Below are positions 25,685 through 35,651 of a stretch of 64,000 bases of DNA, piece by piece (position 1 is the first letter of the stretch; every line of letters starts with the position of its first letter). Position numbers and translations under genes: made by a program. The stretch spans positions 6,224,501-6,288,500 of the forward strand of contig BSDZ01000003.1 in the NCBI GenBank assembly GCA_030268105.1, written 5' to 3'. This DNA is from Volvox africanus. Lineage: Eukaryota; Chlorophyta; Chlorophyceae; Chlamydomonadales; Volvocaceae. Below the pieces are notes generated by a model. The model was not told the origin of the DNA. It worked only from the letters and a program-made list of their open reading frames with translations, and searched no databases.

Positions 25685-27565
25685 GCAGCGGCGGGAAACC
25701 AGGACCCTGGCCAAAACAAAAGCCGCCGCAGCCGCTGCCGCCACCACCACCAGCGGTCCACCCGCCTTGAGGTGGCGGGGTGGCCGCAGCTGCCGGTAGC
25801 TTTCCATGCGGCTGCTGGTGCGCGATGCGGGCGCTGGCGGCGTCCTGAAGAACGGCGGTTAGCGAACGAGCGACTCGGCAGTTGATGAAGAACTGGAGCT
25901 GGATGAGTTAGCAGTTGGGACTGTGTACATTTACTGAGCAAATCGCTCAACTGGGAGAGAGAAAAGATAGACCCGTGCGTTTTGAACAAAACACATGGGT
26001 CTGTCGGGAAATGAACGCATCGTTCTTTTTACCACCTTCCATCCACCCTGCTTCATCATCTGATGCTAAAGCCCGTATTCCCGGTTACCAGGAGGTTACA
26101 CAGTCTTTTACCAGTCACCAGGTGGAAGCCTGTGTAACACCACAAGCCGGGAAAGGGCCAGGGGGACATCCACCTCGGCCTCTATCGCGGGACCAGGGTT
26201 TTACTACTAAACCCTCCATACACCCCCTCCACCCGATGATCCCCAGGACCTCACCCCGGCTACGCCCTCCGCAGCACCGGCTCCTACGAGCAGACTTTGA
26301 GATGTGCTATCCTCCGACGGAGTCGCCGCCGCCGTCAGGGCCGCCGGACCCCACTGGACACCAGCGGCAACGCCACCGCCGCTACCGCCGCTACCGCCTC
26401 CCACACTGCTGCGGCCGGCGACCGCGGAAGCCCCCGGCAGAGCTGCACCTCCGACCGCGGCCGAAGAGCCGCATGGCTGTGCCCTGACTTGCCAAACTGG
26501 TCTCGGAGCTTCGTGCAGGTTCTGCTGGTGGCCGCCGCCGCCAGACCCGCCACTGCCGCCGCCGCCACCGCTGCCATCACCACCTATTTGCGGTTGTTGC
26601 ATCTCCCCGCCGGGAAGCATAAGGCCCGTATGGCTGCTAAAATACGAGTGCGGCTCGCCTGGCGGTAGCGGAGCCGCTACCGTCGCCGCTGCCACTGCTG
26701 CCGCCGCAGCGGCCGCCCCACCCGCCGCCGTTGTTGGCTTTCCCGCTTCCTCTAGGCCTACCTCATGAAACTGAAACTGCTGCTCCGTGGCATCGGTACC
26801 CTCCATTCGCCAAGCAGCCGCAGCTGCGGCTGCCAATACCGCCGCCACATCGGGTTGCGTGCCATGCCGATGGTGGGGCAGGTGGTGGTGGTCGTGGGGG
26901 TGGTGAAGGTGATGCTCCCGGTTCGTAAGGAGTTGATTCTCTTCGGTCAAGCCCACCAAATCAGCTTCACTGAAAGTGGCAGCGGATGAAAGTGGTCGTT
27001 TCCGGGAAGTTCCCCCCGAACCACTACTGCCGCCGCCAGCACATGCTACTGCCGCTGTTACACCGACGCCATTATGTCCGTCGTACTGAAACTGTAATGG
27101 ATGTATATCATCGATATCGGCATACCAGTCATGCGACCACACGTGTTCGTTCTTGGAAAACCGGTTTAACGCACTTGGCGCCGAAACCGTCTCCGGAGCG
27201 GATTCTCCGTCAGGCGGCTTGGTTCCGGAACCAGAAGTGAACTGCGGTTGCAGCGATTGCGGCGGCGGCGGCGGCAGTGCAGACGGCGGCGGCGGCGGGC
27301 GGGGCAGCGACGGCAGAGGGACCCAGCCCGCCGCCGCCATGCCGGCGGCAGCGGCAGCAGCGGCAGCCGCGTCGGTGGCACCGGTGGCAGCGGTATGGTC
27401 GGCAGCCGCAGCGATGGGGCCGATGGTGGGTCCTTGTCCGCTCGATAGATGGGGCTGCGCCTCGGGGAGCGGTGGTTGAAACGGTTGGGGTCGTTGGAAG
27501 TTGGTTTTGGGTTGCGATAATGGAGCCGGCGTCGCTGGTGCTCCTGCGAAGCCCCTGCTGTTCAT
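17778..27565 (-). CDS. Giant BELL-type TALE homeodomain transcription factor
   Basis: Seven exons splice in phase: 27565-26255, 25898-25225, 24684-23358, 23096-19254, 19054-18956, 18333-18235 and 18071-17778, giving 2548 residues from the ATG at 27565. The homeodomain is built from three exons: ENLPKAAVN, then [18 protein letters not shown] with the TALE PYP insertion, then [15 protein letters not shown] with Ile50 and Asn51. RVRIWKP points to the BELL rather than the KNOX subclass. In Chlamydomonas the BELL proteins GSP1 and HDZ1 act in gamete/zygote development, GSP1 pairing with the KNOX protein GSM1; which one this matches cannot be settled here. Most of the protein is low complexity: Gln/His-rich (24500-23740 and 20900-20250), Gly-rich and Ala-rich. 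The C-terminal exon has an amphipathic stretch, then Gly/Lys. The frame is open upstream of 27565, so a longer start is possible. Confidence 0.85.
22311..22520 (-). repeat. 42-bp in-frame coding repeat in the BELL gene
   Basis: About five tandem copies of a 42-base unit in the fourth exon encode [18 protein letters not shown] 14-residue repeats. Copies differ by a few bases, and the frame is kept throughout. Copy number probably varies between strains. Confidence 0.8.
24750..24960. repeat. AT-rich microsatellite (ATAGAT and ATAAAT units)
   Basis: About 200 bases of TATAGATATAGATATA-like and AAATATAAAC-like units in the intron between the BELL exons ending at 25225 and starting at 24684. Confidence 0.9.
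24970..25110 (-). repeat. Long hairpin (inverted repeat) in a BELL-gene intron
   Basis: Arms 24970-25021 and 25060-25110 are reverse complements over about 50 bases with only a few mismatches and one small bulge. They share the uninterrupted core ACAAATAGCATCGTCCATCT. The loop is about 40 bases. The hairpin lies inside the intron 24685-25224 and would be present in the BELL pre-mRNA. It could be a MITE-like element or a small-RNA precursor; the sequence alone does not decide. Confidence 0.8.
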
Positions 27566-29230
27566 AGACCAACCGTCAACGAACCCTTGCCGATGTCCCC
27601 GTGTCGGGCGCTGTCTGCAAAGAATCAACTCCACCGTGAGTGGGAGCACTTTGTGTATGTGTGTATGTGTGTGTATGTGCATGTGTATGTGCATGTGTAT
27701 GTATATGTGTGTATGTGTATGTGTATGTGTGCATGTGTATGTGTATGTGTGTATGTGTATGTGTATGTGTATATGTGTGGATCTCTCCCTCCCCCTCTAT
27801 CCTGAGCGGTGAAGAGGAGAGCATACGCCACCAGGGGGAACACCAAAGAGGATTATGTTCATCAACCTTTGCGTCATGATGTTTGTGCTGATGCACTGAT
27901 GATGTTGATGATTACACACTCGCGCGAATGGATGGGGTGAAATTGGCAGTTGTTTTTGGAAGCAACGGTGGAATGCGGCAGGATGGAAACGAGACGGGAC
28001 GGGCTTAAGAGGCGAAAGACCTCGAGTGTTTAAAAGTACCTTACCCTCCAGGAGGGCCCGGACGAGACCAGACCGCAAAAAACATTAAACTTCCTTACGG
28101 CGGTGCGGAATTGTGGGCAGAGTGAAAATGTGTTTTTCTGCATAGTTCTCTCCGCGGCTCACCTCGCGGATTCCCCTTGTGCTGCGTTGCCCTATTGGAG
28201 CTGCTCTGGCCCACGGGTCCGGAGAAAACCGTTGACAGCGGGTCGACCTAACTTATCAGGCAGTAGACATGGTTTCTCCGCAGCTATATTCAGTGAAGGA
28301 AGGAACCAGCAGAAGCTATCAAAAAAGCAAAAGCCCTTCGTAAGATAGCTTGCATTTCGCGCGTATGTGAAAACGTAAGTCGTTTCTCATGCCGTTGCTA
28401 TCGATAAACATAATGGTCTTCTGGCATTTTCTAATTTGCTAATGGTAAAGGTTATCGTATTTGACTTCTGTATTGAATACTTTTGTTAAGCCTGGTCCGG
28501 GGACCAGTGCCGCCATAGACGGCGCTTGACAGAGAATCACCACGCGCGCCTTGGTCTTGAAAGAAAAATAATATATTAGAAAGAAGACGTGCCAAGGAAT
28601 AGCGGTTCTGTGAAGATGATGAAAGGTTGCAGCAGCTCGCCCTGGTCACGGCGGTGCCATCAAAAGAAACAATACCAACAAAAAAATTCAGCTAACGGTT
28701 TGGGAAAAATCATGGAGTGCCGGCAGGGCACGACGGAGTCGCGTTGCGCCACGGCGCGTTGCGGCGCGGCGCGGTGCGGGGTGCTCATTATTCGTGCGTC
28801 TCGAGGCGGCCGAGCGAGTACCGCGCCCGGGGTGGCCGCCCGCGTAACCGTCGTCGTGAGATGTGATAGATCAGAGCGGTTGGGACGAGCAGAGAACCTT
28901 ACGATACGTTGTCGGCCGCGACCGGTTGAAATCTCCATCGGATGGATCGAATTTAAATTCAATGGACGTGGTGGCGGGTGCGGGCAACGCGACGATGCGC
29001 AGTCGCGTGTAGGTAGATAGGCACCGGAGCTCAATGTGGCAGAACTGATACGGCTGAAGGGGGAAAGCGGCTGAGGTATAGCGCAGTCACGGATGCCGAC
29101 CTCCCTTTGGCGGTTGACTAGCAGCCGTGCTGGCTGTTCGCTGCCGTCGCTCCTGACAAGGAGTTAAGTGGAAGAAAAGGGGCAGCAATGTTTCTACCGT
29201 ATTCTTCTGTTCATGCATTCGCCCTTCTAG

Positions 29231-29404
29231 TCTTTAGCTGCGCCACGCCGGCTTCCAGGTATCCTTTGGGTGCTCTGATCTTTCGGGTCTTCCTGAATTT
29301 CAGCCCTCCCACCTTTTCTTTTCCTGTCCCCTCCGCGCAGGTGCTGGTGTATCACGACCTGCTGGGCATGATGACGCACCCGCACCACGCCAAAGTGAGT
29401 GTGA
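29231..29404 (+). pseudogene. Inverted copy of PANB exon 6 with its upstream intron
   Basis: About 174 bases match, with roughly one visible difference, the reverse complement of 31905-32080 in PANB. The copy includes the end of intron 5, its acceptor, the whole 54-base exon encoding [18 protein letters not shown] and the GTGAGT donor. Both splice sites are intact. It sits on the plus strand, opposite to PANB, and has no other PANB exon beside it, so it cannot make a working enzyme. Near-identity suggests a recent event. Confidence 0.85.
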
Positions 29405-30318
29405 TTTGTTTCGTGTCTTCTCCCTCCTCCCCTGGTGGGCACTATGATCACCATCACCACCACCAGAAGGAAGCGCAGTCCACAACCTACCAACCCCGAC
29501 ACAACGACATTCTACGACGAACCCCCACTTTCCTCCTTAAGCCGTCCATTCGCAGATCTGCGAGCTGCCGTTCCGCGCTTAAGGCCATGTTTCACCTACG
29601 CCCACATAAACCCGGTCCTGGGACGTACTTGTTAAAATCTTCCCCATGCGCCGTTACATGCGCCTTCCCTCCTGTTTTCAAGCTATCGTATGTGCAGCTG
29701 ATGCAGCTGATGCAGTTGCCGCAATACCTTTGCCTCATAGCTTCATCGTACAGGGTACCTCCACCTAAGCTGTACATTTCGAGGTGATATGGCTAAACCG
29801 GATCTCGTCAAGTTTTTGGGTAAGGAGCCAACCAGGCCTGCGGATTGTTTTGGTTTACATCGTCGTCCCAGACTGCCCGCACTTCACATCCTGAGTCGCT
29901 GATTGCCCCAGTGAGCCATGAAGGTACCTGACAGATCAACGACCGCCCGCTTCTCCGCGGCCAACACCGTCCCGCCCGGCGCGCCCTCTCGCCGCCTGTC
30001 TTCAACGACGATAAGCCCCGGTAGCCCCTACCCCCTCACCCCCTTTACCCCCCTACCCCCCTAACCCTAGCCCTAACCCCTTACACATGAGGAGCGGTTG
30101 CCAGGTCCTTGCCACCAAAACCGCAAAACTGTAATCATCAGGTCGCCGAAAAGGCCTCCAGAGGACTTGACTTACATGTCACGTGCTTCCACGTGTCTGC
30201 GTGTTATTGTTGTTCTTGATGGTGGTGGTGGTGGTGGTGAGTTTACATTTGCACGTGGAACGTGCCGTGTGTCCTGTTCTAATTCTGTTATTCTTCACCC
30301 CATCTGACCTCTTTACTC

Positions 30319-30700
30319 GGTCAGTCGAAACCAACCTCCATAACTGTGACGCTGACCTCCATACCCATATACACATACACACATACACACGGGGACATCG
30401 GCAAGGGTTCGTTGACGGTTGGTCTATGAACAGCAGGGGCTTCGCAGGAGCACCAACGACGCCGGCTCCATTATCGGAAACCAAAACCAACTTCCAACGA
30501 CCCCAACCGTTTCAACCACCGCTCCCCGAGGCGCAGCCCCATCTATCGAGCGGACGAGGACCCACCATCGGCCCCATCGCTGCGGCTGCCGACCTACCGC
30601 TGCCACCGGTGCCACCGACGCGGCTGCCGCTGCTGCCGGCATGGCGGCGGCGGGCTGGGTCCCGCCGCGTCACAGTTATGGAGGTTGGGTTCGACTGACC
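30319..30700. mobile_element. Small element bounded by 33-bp inverted repeats carrying a BELL gene fragment
   Basis: The segment 30319-30351 (GGTCAGTCGAAACCAACCTC...) and the reverse complement of 30668-30700 match over 33 bases with a single mismatch. Between them lies the copied BELL fragment, 30388-30662. Terminal inverted repeats around a captured host gene piece resemble Pack-type non-autonomous DNA transposons. No target-site duplication is visible, and no transposase is encoded, so a fold-back made by template switching remains possible. Confidence 0.55.
30388..30662 (+). pseudogene. Inverted, truncated copy of the BELL gene 5' coding end
   Basis: About 275 bases match the reverse complement of roughly 27320-27600. 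The copy includes the ATG context, the first residues [10 protein letters not shown] and the Pro/Gln-rich stretch, with a few substitutions and small deletions (one removes codons of the Ala run). It stops abruptly within the codons for GWVP. It lies 79 bases beyond the PANB stop and on the strand opposite to both genes. It has no homeodomain. Confidence 0.85.
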
Positions 30701-30778
30701 ATCACAGCATCACTACAGCCCGCCACCACTGCCGCCGCCACCGCTGCCTTTGTCGCTGCCGCCGACGGCCCAGCCCTT

Positions 30779-33700
30779 CTAACCTGAACCGCCCGCAGCG
30801 CCGCCTGCTGCCGGACCGACGGCCTCTGACGCACCCGAACCTGCAACTGCGCCAGAAGCGGTGGCGCCGGAGGGTGTTGTTCCTCCTGCCGCTGCCGCTG
30901 CCGCTGCCGCTGCTGCGGTAGCTTTCGCCTCCGCCACTTTGCGTGCTTCCTCCACTGCCGCCTCTGCTGCCTCGTCCAGACCCCGGCTTCGGAGCGCCCC
31001 CGCGAGCAGCTCCATCTTTGAAAACCGGACACGATTTCAAAAAATTCAGAACGCCCCCGTTTGCAAAACGTTTGGATACGGTTATGTTGGTTATTCGTTA
31101 ATATTCTGGTTACGCAAGTGCGTTTTGGGGTGCGAAGTGTGCTTGAAGTGTCTGAAAAGTCCCAAAGGACGCCCCCCAAAAGGTCGGAGATTGATGAACT
31201 GAATCCCCCAAATCTTTCAATTCCATACGACGGCCTGGATGAACACACAGACCTGTCGTACCTTACCTCTTGCTTCGAGATGACGTACGGTGAGTACCGC
31301 AGTCCGGGAAACGTCCTGTCTTCCACTTCCTGACGGTACTGCTGCAGTGCAGCACCGATAATGTCCCCCACTCGGGCGTACTGCTTGCAGAACTTGGGGG
31401 TCACCTAAGGGGGGGAGGGGTGGGGGAGGTTGCATATCGGGAGGCTTCTCCGATGATGATGATGGTGGTGGTGGTGGCGGTAAAGGTGGCGGTAAAGGTG
31501 GCATGGGGGACATACCAGCGCGAGAAAACCATTTTTGCGTATAATAACACTCATCATATTCCTCAATCCGTGGCTGCTGGCTAAGACCTAGTACCCATGC
31601 CAACCGCATGACTGTCCCTTTAGGCAGTAGCAGTGGCAGTAGCAGTGGCAGTAGCAATGGCAATAGTAGTGACAAGTAAAACCCGTAGCAGTTGCAGTTA
31701 TAGTGGAAGTAGTACAAGTGGCATTGGCAGTAGCAATAGCAGTAGCAGTGGCAGTGGCCGTGGTAGCAGCAGTGGCACTTGCATGGGCAGCAAGAAGATC
31801 AGAACATCAAAGGGCTCCGCAACTAGGGCCTACCCCTCAAACACCGCCTGCAGCCGCCTCAAACCGTCAATCTTCGAAATGCTCGTCCATCCCCAAGTTC
31901 CCGCCCCACTCACTTTGGCGTGGTGCGGGTGCGTCATCATGCCCAGCAGGTCGTGATACACCAGCACCTGCGCGGAGGGGACAGGAAAAGAAAAGGTGGG
32001 AGGGCTGAAATTCAGGAAGACCCGAAAGATCAGAGCACCCAAAGGATACCTGGAAGCCGGTGTGGCGCAGCTAAAGACCGTTACCCCTCCTTCCCCCTCC
32101 TCCCCCTCCTTCCCCCTCCTTCCCCCTCCTTCCCCCTCCTCCCCCTCCTTCCCCCTCCTCCCCCTCCTCCCCCTCCTCCCCCTCCTTCCCCCTCCTTCCT
32201 CCTCCTTCCTCCTCCTCCCCCTCCTCCCCCTCCTTCCTCCTCCTTTCCCTTCTTTCCCCTCCTTCCCCCTCCTTCCACCTCCTCCCCCTCCTTCCACCTC
32301 CTCCTCGTTACGACATCTACCCACCACCACCCACCTGGCCGCTGCACTGTCCACCCGCCCCAATACCGATGGTGGGAATGGACAGCGTGCGGGTGATGGC
32401 AGCGGCGATGGGTCCTGGGATGCACTCCAAGACCAGAGCGAAGCACCCGGCCCGCTGCAGTGCCTGGGCCTGGTCCAGCACCCGCAGAGCTTCATCAGCC
32501 ACCTGAGCCTGGGGCCGGAACCCACCTGACCAGGCGGGTAACAGGGGAGAAGACGGGGAGAAATGTGTGCGTGTGTTTTGTATGTTGTCCCCCCTTTGCC
32601 CCAAAGCAGGGTGTCCTGATCAACAGCGGACAGACACGCTGATGCTCTCTCCCCCCAAGCCGCCACCCAGCCGCGTCCGCAGTCATCCCCCATGCCGCCC
32701 TCCCATAAGGCCCCTGGCACTGGCCGGCTGACGTCCCTCACCGATGACGCTGACGGACTGAGGCGTAAGGCCCACGTGACCCATCACCGCTACCCCGGTC
32801 TCCACAATGGCACGAGCCGCCTCCACCCGGGCGGGGCTTCCACCTGACCAGCGGGGGAGGGCGGGGGTTTACTCGTGTGTGTATGTGTGTGTTGGGGGGG
32901 GGGGCCCGGGGGCCGGGGAGGGGACATACATTACACTTACGCTCCACCGCGCAGCCTAAGGCAGTTGGTGTGCATGAGAGGAGGAGTACCCACGGTGCCG
33001 GTGCTTGGTGCCGTGCAATCCTATGAGCCCAAACCTGCCTTTAGCTCTGTGTGTTGTGATGGGGGGGAGGGAGGGTCGAGCCGAGCGGAGAATGATGTGG
33101 CAGATGAACAACATAAATCTCACTTTTACCAAACATATAACAATTTCATAAATCAAACATATCCAGATAGGTAGACAGACAGATAGACAGACAGACAGAA
33201 CCTGACAGGCAGGCCCTCCCGTATGCCCGTCGTCCCACCTTCAAGCTTCACGGCGTCCATGCCTCCCTCCTTCAGCATCCGCACTGCCGCCCGTACGGCA
33301 TCCCGTACGTCGGTTTCGTAGCACCCAAACGGCAAGTCTCCCACCTGGTTCCATGGGTCAAAACGGCCATCACGTCATTCGGCCATTGGGCCGCCGACCC
33401 GCCCTCACGTCGCGAAAAGAGTAACCCACGGGCGGGTCACACTTTTCACGAACGCGTGCAGCCCCACTCGCCGCTGCCTCACCAGGAAGGCCCGTCGAGA
33501 TCCTCGCGCCACCGCCTGACAGTGAGTGACCATCTCGTCCAAACGAATGGGCAGAGTCGTGTCGTGGCCGTGTACGACCATTGCGACGGAGTCGCCCACC
33601 AGGCAAATATCGATACCCGCGGCCTCGACCTTTGGCGGGAAAGCCCGGAAAGGAGGTAACAGAAAAAGTAAAGGAATTAATAACATAAATAAAACAATTA

Positions 33701-34532
33701 GAGACAAAAGATTGATAAAAAAACATATCGCATGTAGGCTTGAATGTGACAAGCTGTACGGCATGACGATTGTGTAATTTTGTCATGCTTTCCTTACATG
33801 TACGGCAGAAGGATAATCGTACGCCGTGACCATCGACAGCGGCTCGCCTGATTCGTATTTCTTCCTGATGATTCTTAGGGTAACCCGCGCTGGAGACCGC
33901 GGTGATGGCCCCGAGTACACGGCCGCCTCGGGCTGCACTGACATTTGCCGCCAGCACTGGGGCGCCGCCAGCATCGCCGCTGGCATTGCCGTTGCAAGCG
34001 CTGACAAGTCCTTGAGGTTTTGCCTCCCGGACGACGACATCAATACGCCATGTCCTATAACTCCTGTCAAGTGTTTGGCAATGGCGGAACCAAAAGCGAT
34101 TCGGGGCAGCAATCCAGTTCTCATCCTTGAGTGCGCCAGCACCGATGCCGCAGGCGATGACACTGGTGGTTGGACCGGACGGCTCGACGAGTCGAGCTGC
34201 GACAGGAACTCGTATGAGTGGGTTGCGCCGCGTGAGATGTACGACAAAGACCGGGGACGAGTGGCCGGGGAACCGCTGCCGGGCGCCGGTTCCACCGCTG
34301 CACCGTTGGGATCTCCCTTGTGTAACCATGCAGCCAGAATCCTCTGGTGGTGGAATCCCTCACCAAGCCACAGTGCTGCAACAGACAAAGCAGATGCGGG
34401 AACGGAGATGGAACCGCTGGTCGCATGCAACAAGTCCGAGAGGACGGATGTTGAACGGGCGGGTGTGAAGAGGAAGGGGATGGGGCGCGGCCGCAGCATC
34501 TGAGAGGAGCTAGCGATCTGGGTTAGGGACAT
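30779..34532 (-). CDS. PANB: Ketopantoate hydroxymethyltransferase (3-methyl-2-oxobutanoate hydroxymethyltransferase)
   Basis: This enzyme adds a hydroxymethyl group from methylene-tetrahydrofolate to 2-oxoisovalerate, the first committed step to pantothenate and CoA. Eight exons splice in phase: 34532-33798, 33629-33483, 33344-33239, 32843-32742, 32525-32335, 31967-31914, 31404-31267 and 31015-30779, giving 569 residues. Family motifs appear in order: [24 protein letters not shown] (metal-binding Asp), [40 protein letters not shown] (catalytic Glu region), IGIGAG and HDLLGM. The core is complete. Relative to the roughly 264-residue bacterial enzyme there is about 220 extra residues at the N terminus, probably an organelle presequence plus linker, and an Ala/Gly-rich tail of about 80 residues encoded by the last exon. 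The start is the first ATG in the open frame, and the stop is at 30779. Confidence 0.92.
32083..32304. repeat. CCCCTCCTT minisatellite in PANB intron 5
   Basis: Polypyrimidine units CCCCCTCCTT and CCCCCTCCTC fill most of the intron between the exons ending at 32335 and starting at 31967. On the coding strand this is a polypurine tract. Confidence 0.9.
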
Positions 34533-35651
34533 ATTTTGGGGGAGATAGAGCAGCTCGTCTAGGGATTTGCGTTTGGGCAGCCAAGGATGTTTCCTCCCGT
34601 GGGTCACCCCGGCTCAGTCTGCGAACGACATCTGGACATATGAATCCTAGAGAAGAATATAAACTCACTGGATGATAATGCAGGTTGAGTTGGAAAAGTC
34701 ATGCGCAAATTTTGGAATCCATGGGAAACTGGTCCCGCCGACATTTCACCTTTCTTGGCTAATCTTTCAACCTTCAACCTTTGATCTATTTCAATAAATA
34801 AAAGTATACATTAGTTGCATGATGCTTTCGTGCAACTTAACGACATGGCGTTATATTTCTTTGCAACGGACCTAACGGAACATAAATCGTGCCCTGGCTT
34901 CGTGGCTTACCCTGGCTTGCTGGTTCAATAATAGGTGATTCAATAGAAATTACAAAGAATTACTGAATTATTTAAAAAATTCTGAACCTTCACCGTTCAC
35001 GTTACAAAACTATAATTATTGGCTTGCGCGAATTACAAGAAGGTGTCGTGCACTTACGTTATTGCGTAAACCAAGAATCCAGCCGCAGGTTGTCTAACTT
35101 CATATGTTTACACAGCAAACTTCCTGACCACTAAAGCGTGGGCGTATTAAACGGCCCAGGGGTCTGTTGTATTGCAGGGAAACTTAAAAGGTTATAACCC
35201 ATCCGTTACGAAGCTGAGATGGAATAAAGCGACCACACAACTGCACCTATAACGCTTCTTTAAATACACGTCGAAATGTTACTATGTTTGCAATTGTCTG
35301 TGAAGTGAATTTAATTTGTATTTGAAGTTGATTTGCTGATTTGTTTCTCTGGCAGTGTATTTAAGGTCTTGCTGCACACTAATAGCATCATAGATTTTCG
35401 ACACCTTAGGGCTGGAGCGATATCGTACTCCACGTCAGCAAGTGTACACTCCCAAACAATGCTGGATTCTGGCTACAGATGTGCACGTATTAGCTCTCTC
35501 TCGTGCTTCGAGTTGCTATGTCCAAAGGCGGCCAAAACACATTATGTGTTTACATAACGCTTCGTATTGCTCTCACCCCCTACCCCCTGTGTGCGCATCA
35601 CATGCAGGATAGCCAGCACTTCCCTGTCCCTTAACAAGGCTTCCCGCCCCC
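34533..35651. other. Spacer between PANB and the M3 peptidase gene
   Basis: Should hold the PANB promoter and 5' UTR (near 34533) and the peptidase 3' UTR (near 35651). A TTACA at 35550-35554 reads TGTAA on the minus strand, 98 nt past the peptidase stop, and fits an algal poly(A) signal. The stretch 34650-35500 is AT-richer than the genes, with no exon recognised. Confidence 0.6.

Larger units (their letters stand above)
27566..30778. other. Spacer between BELL and PANB with copied gene fragments
   Basis: Should hold the BELL promoter. A GT/GTAT microsatellite lies at 27650-27778, directly before a possible acceptor (CAG at about 27618) upstream of the BELL ATG. The GC-rich stretch 28720-29000 shows no exon. 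Inverted copies of a PANB exon (29231-29404) and of the BELL 5' end (30388-30662) are listed separately. A short telomere-like CCCTAA tract lies near 30025-30085. Confidence 0.6.

Noticed and set aside
27640..27780. GT-rich tract considered as coding for Val/Cys or His/Thr repeats
   Set aside because: Simple GT/GTAT microsatellite located directly before the BELL 5' acceptor; no selection for a frame is visible.
29188..29787. 199-residue plus-strand open frame containing a PANB-like segment
   Set aside because: Only the copied exon and intron piece (29231-29404) is PANB-derived; the rest is non-coding spacer read through by chance.
31830..32741. 303-residue minus-strand open frame in PANB
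   Set aside because: It reads through PANB introns 4 and 5, including the CCCCTCCTT repeat; splice sites and the PanB family motifs define smaller exons.
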